A stretch of DNA of 7,876 bases from Clostridia bacterium (lineage in GTDB: Bacteria > Bacillota > Clostridia > Saccharofermentanales > UBA5734). Below the pieces are notes generated by a model that saw nothing but the letters and a program-made list of their open reading frames with translations, ran no database searches and had not been told where the DNA came from. A program made the position numbers and the translations under genes. This document shows, piece by piece, positions 5,569 through 7,876 of this stretch; within the stretch, counting starts at the first letter, position 1, and the number at the start of each line of letters is the position of its first letter. The stretch is taken from positions 1 to 7,876 of the forward strand of contig JAGPFK010000052.1 of assembly GCA_018056585.1 (NCBI GenBank), read 5' to 3'.

Positions 5569-7876
5569 GTCCGGTTGGTTTCCAGAGCATATGGGTGCTC
5601 TGCCCGTCGTGGAGCGCATAGGCCAATGTATTGGCAATGTCTATCGATAAGGTGTTTTGACCCGGCTTAAGGGAAGCGCCCAATTCAAACAGGTAAGGCG
5701 ATGCGATGCGCAGGCCGCAGCTTATGCCATTTAGGAAAACCTCCGCTCCGTCCTTTTCCATTTGGAGCAGAAGGAAAACCTCAAAAGGCCTGTTTTCCGG
5801 TACAAAAAACGACGTTTCATACCGAAAATAGCCGCTGAATTTCGGATACCAGCCCGGCCCGTTCAGGTTCGGCCATTTTTGGGACGGCAATTTCACTGTT
5901 TCTTTGAATTGAGGGTAATGCTCATTATCCGTTAAGGAAAGTTGCCAGATCGAGTCATCCAGCCAATCAAGCCTGCCGGAAAGCTCCTCATCAGGCTGCG
6001 TACGGCTTTTCATGATTGGCCTGTACAGCCGCTCATCAGGCATCCGTTCCGTCCTGATCTGTTCTGAAGCGGCGCTATTTTTCAACGATTTATAGGTTGT
6101 TTCCGGCATCAGGATGCAAAAACGGCTTTGACACGGCTCCAGATGAAGGGGCCAATCAATCCGACCTTCTTTTGATGCCCCCGGTATAAAAGCAGCAGGT
6201 GTTTCATACAGACGGTTTTCATAGGCGTCATAACCCATGATCACACAGTCCCGAAAAAGAGAAAAGTCCGGCGAAAGTTTTGTCAAATCAAGTGAAAGCA
6301 GGGTATCGATGCGTTCATTTGGATTTTCATTCACAACCATCAGGCAGAGCAATTGATCTTTCTGATAGGCAAAAGTCCGCAACCAGCGACAGGGCGGGCC
6401 TTCCAGATGAAAAGGAGCCAACCCGGCCCGCTGCATCCAAACAGCTAAATCCTTAAGATCAACCACCGGTATGGAGCGGATCTCATCAAATGGAACGGGC
6501 TCAGAACAATTTTTTGCATCGATGACCCCGTCTGGGTCATCCTGCAGGAAAAAGAGATTCAGGCCTTGTTTTTGGAGACAGAGCAGCTCTATGGCCACGT
6601 CTTTCTGAAGATATTGAGTGTAGGGGATGATCAGCGCCCCGTAAGTTTCGTCCAAAATGGAAAACCATCCCGGAAATTCAGGCAATGCCCTGATTTGAGG
6701 CAAGCTGTCAAGGGGCAGAATATCGCAGTCAATCTGATGCTGCATCAGGGTTTTGATCGGCTTTTGAACAAGCATCGCCTCACCAGCCCACTCGGCTTCC
6801 GCATGATAAATGACCGCCGCCTGTGCCAGATGCCGTCCTTCTGAAAGAAGATGAGCGAGGCGGTTGGTGTAGGGCATAAGGCGCTTAAAATAACGGTATT
6901 GCGGATTTTTGTTCCGCGCGTAAAAATGAGGCGGGCAGTCCGGATCAGGAAAATCTTTTGGGCTGAATGCGTGCGGAACAAAAGTGTTGATACCGCGAAC
7001 CAACATGTGATCGACCAGAAATTTCATCAGGGAGATATCTTCAGCCCAGCCATACGCGCCAAAGATTTCGCAGAGGGCTCGCCCTTTTTTCTTCTCATCC
7101 AGATGGGCATGTGAACTGGAAAGTTTAGCCAACGCGTAATGAAAAAACTCCCCGTCCCGATCAGACGCGATCCATTGGTGAACCGTCTGGTCAAACCCGG
7201 GCATAATCTGAAGCAGCACCACATCAACCCCCGCCATATGCTGTCCCGACAAAGCCCTGAAGTAGTGACCCAGACTGCATCCCAACCGGGCGTGCGCGTT
7301 ATCATCCTCAATGAGATGACCGATATATTGGACGCCATGATCTGTGCACCATGTGCCGATCTGTTCACTGAAACACGTTGCAACCAACCGGGTCGCCGCA
7401 TCCATAAAGTCATAGCGGACAGCTGGCGTTATCTTCCCGCCGTCATACCAAAGGGCCGGCAGATTATTAAGAAAACGTTGGTTCCACCTGCTTTTTAAGC
7501 TTTCCTCCATTTCCAGAGACCACGGAAGTCGACGGTTTGGAATGCCAAGGGTTTCAGTAAAATCATAGCCGGGGACGTTGCCAAACTCCGGCTCATCAGA
7601 AAAAAAGCCGGCAAAAGTCGATCCGAAATCAGAACGATAGCGCTCATAATGCGGCTCATAGACCGTATCCAGCAAAACACGGACAGAATCACGGCTTATG
7701 ACATTCATGTAATGAGGTCTGCCGCCGCCCTCACGGGTGCAAAAAAGAATAAAAACACGCCACAGTCCTTCCGGCACATCAAAGGTTGCGACGCCATCGC
7801 TTTCACAACCGCAAAGATCAATCGAGCCTCGAAGATCCACCGCCGCGCTGTCGCCATCAGGCCTCGGGCAGGCAAG
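5528..7876 (-). CDS. GH106-like glycoside hydrolase (putative alpha-L-rhamnosidase), 5'-truncated by window edge
   Basis: The frame stays open to base 7876, twelve codons beyond the GTG at 7840, so that codon is probably internal. Counting from it, residues about 1-340 hold the catalytic region, with VPEGLWRVF, GGGRPHYMN (38-46), FFSDEPEFG (79-87), HLIEDDN (175-181), CEIFGAYGW (257-265) and a Pro/His-rich stretch (288-306). About 340-435 looks like a class I glutamine-amidotransferase-like alpha/beta fold, and about 640-740 is a GH2-type sugar-binding beta-sandwich with EVFLNG. I recognise this arrangement as that of proteins assigned to GH106, whose known members remove alpha-L-rhamnose by inversion. 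E178 (7307-7309) and E258 (7067-7069) lie in the most conserved-looking motifs and are candidate catalytic or metal-binding acids; that is inference. Cellular location cannot be judged without the N-terminus. It converges on the GH2 pair and overlaps the second gene's 3' end by 41 bases. It may instead belong to an uncharacterised neighbouring family. Confidence 0.72.
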   Translation of the reverse strand, partial: LACPRPDGDSAAVDLRGSIDLCGCESDGVATFDVPEGLWRVFILFCTREGGGRPHYMNVISRDSVRVLLDTVYEPHYERYRSDFGSTFAGFFSDEPEFGNVPGYDFTETLGIPNRRLPWSLEMEESLKSRWNQRFLNNLPALWYDGGKITPAVRYDFMDAATRLVATCFSEQIGTWCTDHGVQYIGHLIEDDNAHARLGCSLGHYFRALSGQHMAGVDVVLLQIMPGFDQTVHQWIASDRDGEFFHYALAKLSSSHAHLDEKKKGRALCEIFGAYGWAEDISLMKFLVDHMLVRGINTFVPHAFSPKDFPDPDCPPHFYARNKNPQYRYFKRLMPYTNRLAHLLSEGRHLAQAAVIYHAEAEWAGEAMLVQKPIKTLMQHQIDCDILPLDSLPQIRALPEFPGWFSILDETYGALIIPYTQYLQKDVAIELLCLQKQGLNLFFLQDDPDGVIDAKNCSEPVPFDEIRSIPVVDLKDLAVWMQRAGLAPFHLEGPPCRWLRTFAYQKDQLLCLMVVNENPNERIDTLLSLDLTKLSPDFSLFRDCVIMGYDAYENRLYETPAAFIPGASKEGRIDWPLHLEPCQSRFCILMPETTYKSLKNSAASEQIRTERMPDERLYRPIMKSRTQPDEELSGRLDWLDDSIWQLSLTDNEHYPQFKETVKLPSQKWPNLNGPGWYPKFSGYFRYETSFFVPENRPFEVFLLLQMEKDGAEVFLNGISCGLRIASPYLFELGASLKPGQNTLSIDIANTLAYALHDGQSTHMLWKPTGLRRCPLLLAPEQA
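5583..5602 (+). other. Seven-bp perfect inverted repeat just past the second GH2 stop
   Basis: CAGAGCA (5583-5589) pairs exactly with TGCTCTG (5596-5602) around a six-base loop, starting 14 bases after the + strand stop. The position would suit a terminator or mRNA 3'-end stabiliser for the GH2 transcript. No T-run follows on either strand, so a canonical intrinsic terminator is not supported, and the repeat lies within the GH106-like coding sequence. It could be chance. Confidence 0.25.

Noticed and set aside
7027..7413. A 128-codon - strand frame, plus a 119-codon + strand frame at 7139-7498
   Set aside because: Both overlap the well-supported GH106-like frame, share no known motif, and are rich in Trp/Arg or basic residues as expected for shadow frames.
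7838..7840. GTG at 7838-7840 (- strand) as the true start of the GH106-like gene
   Set aside because: The frame continues without a stop to the window edge, no ribosome-binding site is apparent upstream, and family members carry substantial sequence before this point.

Overview
The window is a compact piece of bacterial chromosome that is almost entirely coding, and it holds three large carbohydrate-active enzyme genes. Two tandem, paralogous glycoside hydrolase family 2 (GH2) genes lie on the + strand. The first is cut by the left edge; the second is complete at 1112 residues. A GH106-like hydrolase on the - strand converges on them and is cut by the right edge. I see no RNA genes, mobile elements, CRISPR array, origin or attachment site, and no gene-free stretch longer than a few bases.

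Organism: prokaryotic layout (ATGA start/stop overlap, Shine-Dalgarno-like purine tract, overlapping 3' ends) with roughly balanced base composition. The one complete enzyme has no signal peptide or membrane segment, which suggests cytoplasmic cleavage of imported oligosaccharides or glycosides. That would fit a fermentative, polysaccharide- or glycoside-using bacterium, for example a Gram-positive gut or soil anaerobe. This lineage guess is inference; no taxonomic marker is present.

Layout: 2-2233 (+) is the C-terminal two thirds of a GH2 enzyme, entering partway through the catalytic barrel just before the acid/base glutamate. 2230-5568 (+) is a complete GH2 enzyme with N-terminal jelly roll, Ig-like domain, TIM barrel, further beta-sandwich, LacZ small-chain-like domain and an additional C-terminal beta-sandwich module. 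5528-7876 (-) is a GH106-like putative alpha-L-rhamnosidase whose last codons are antisense to the last codons of the second GH2 gene.

Working together: the two GH2 enzymes are translationally coupled and share domain order, but differ at the active site. The first has Ser instead of Asn before the acid/base Glu, and a loop about 14 residues longer before the nucleophile. They probably act on different beta-linked sugars of a common substrate. The GH106-like neighbour hints that the substrate carries rhamnose, such as a pectic side chain or plant glycoside, but is on the opposite strand and may be regulated separately. The region looks like a saccharide-use locus; I found no clear evidence of a wholly new type of system.
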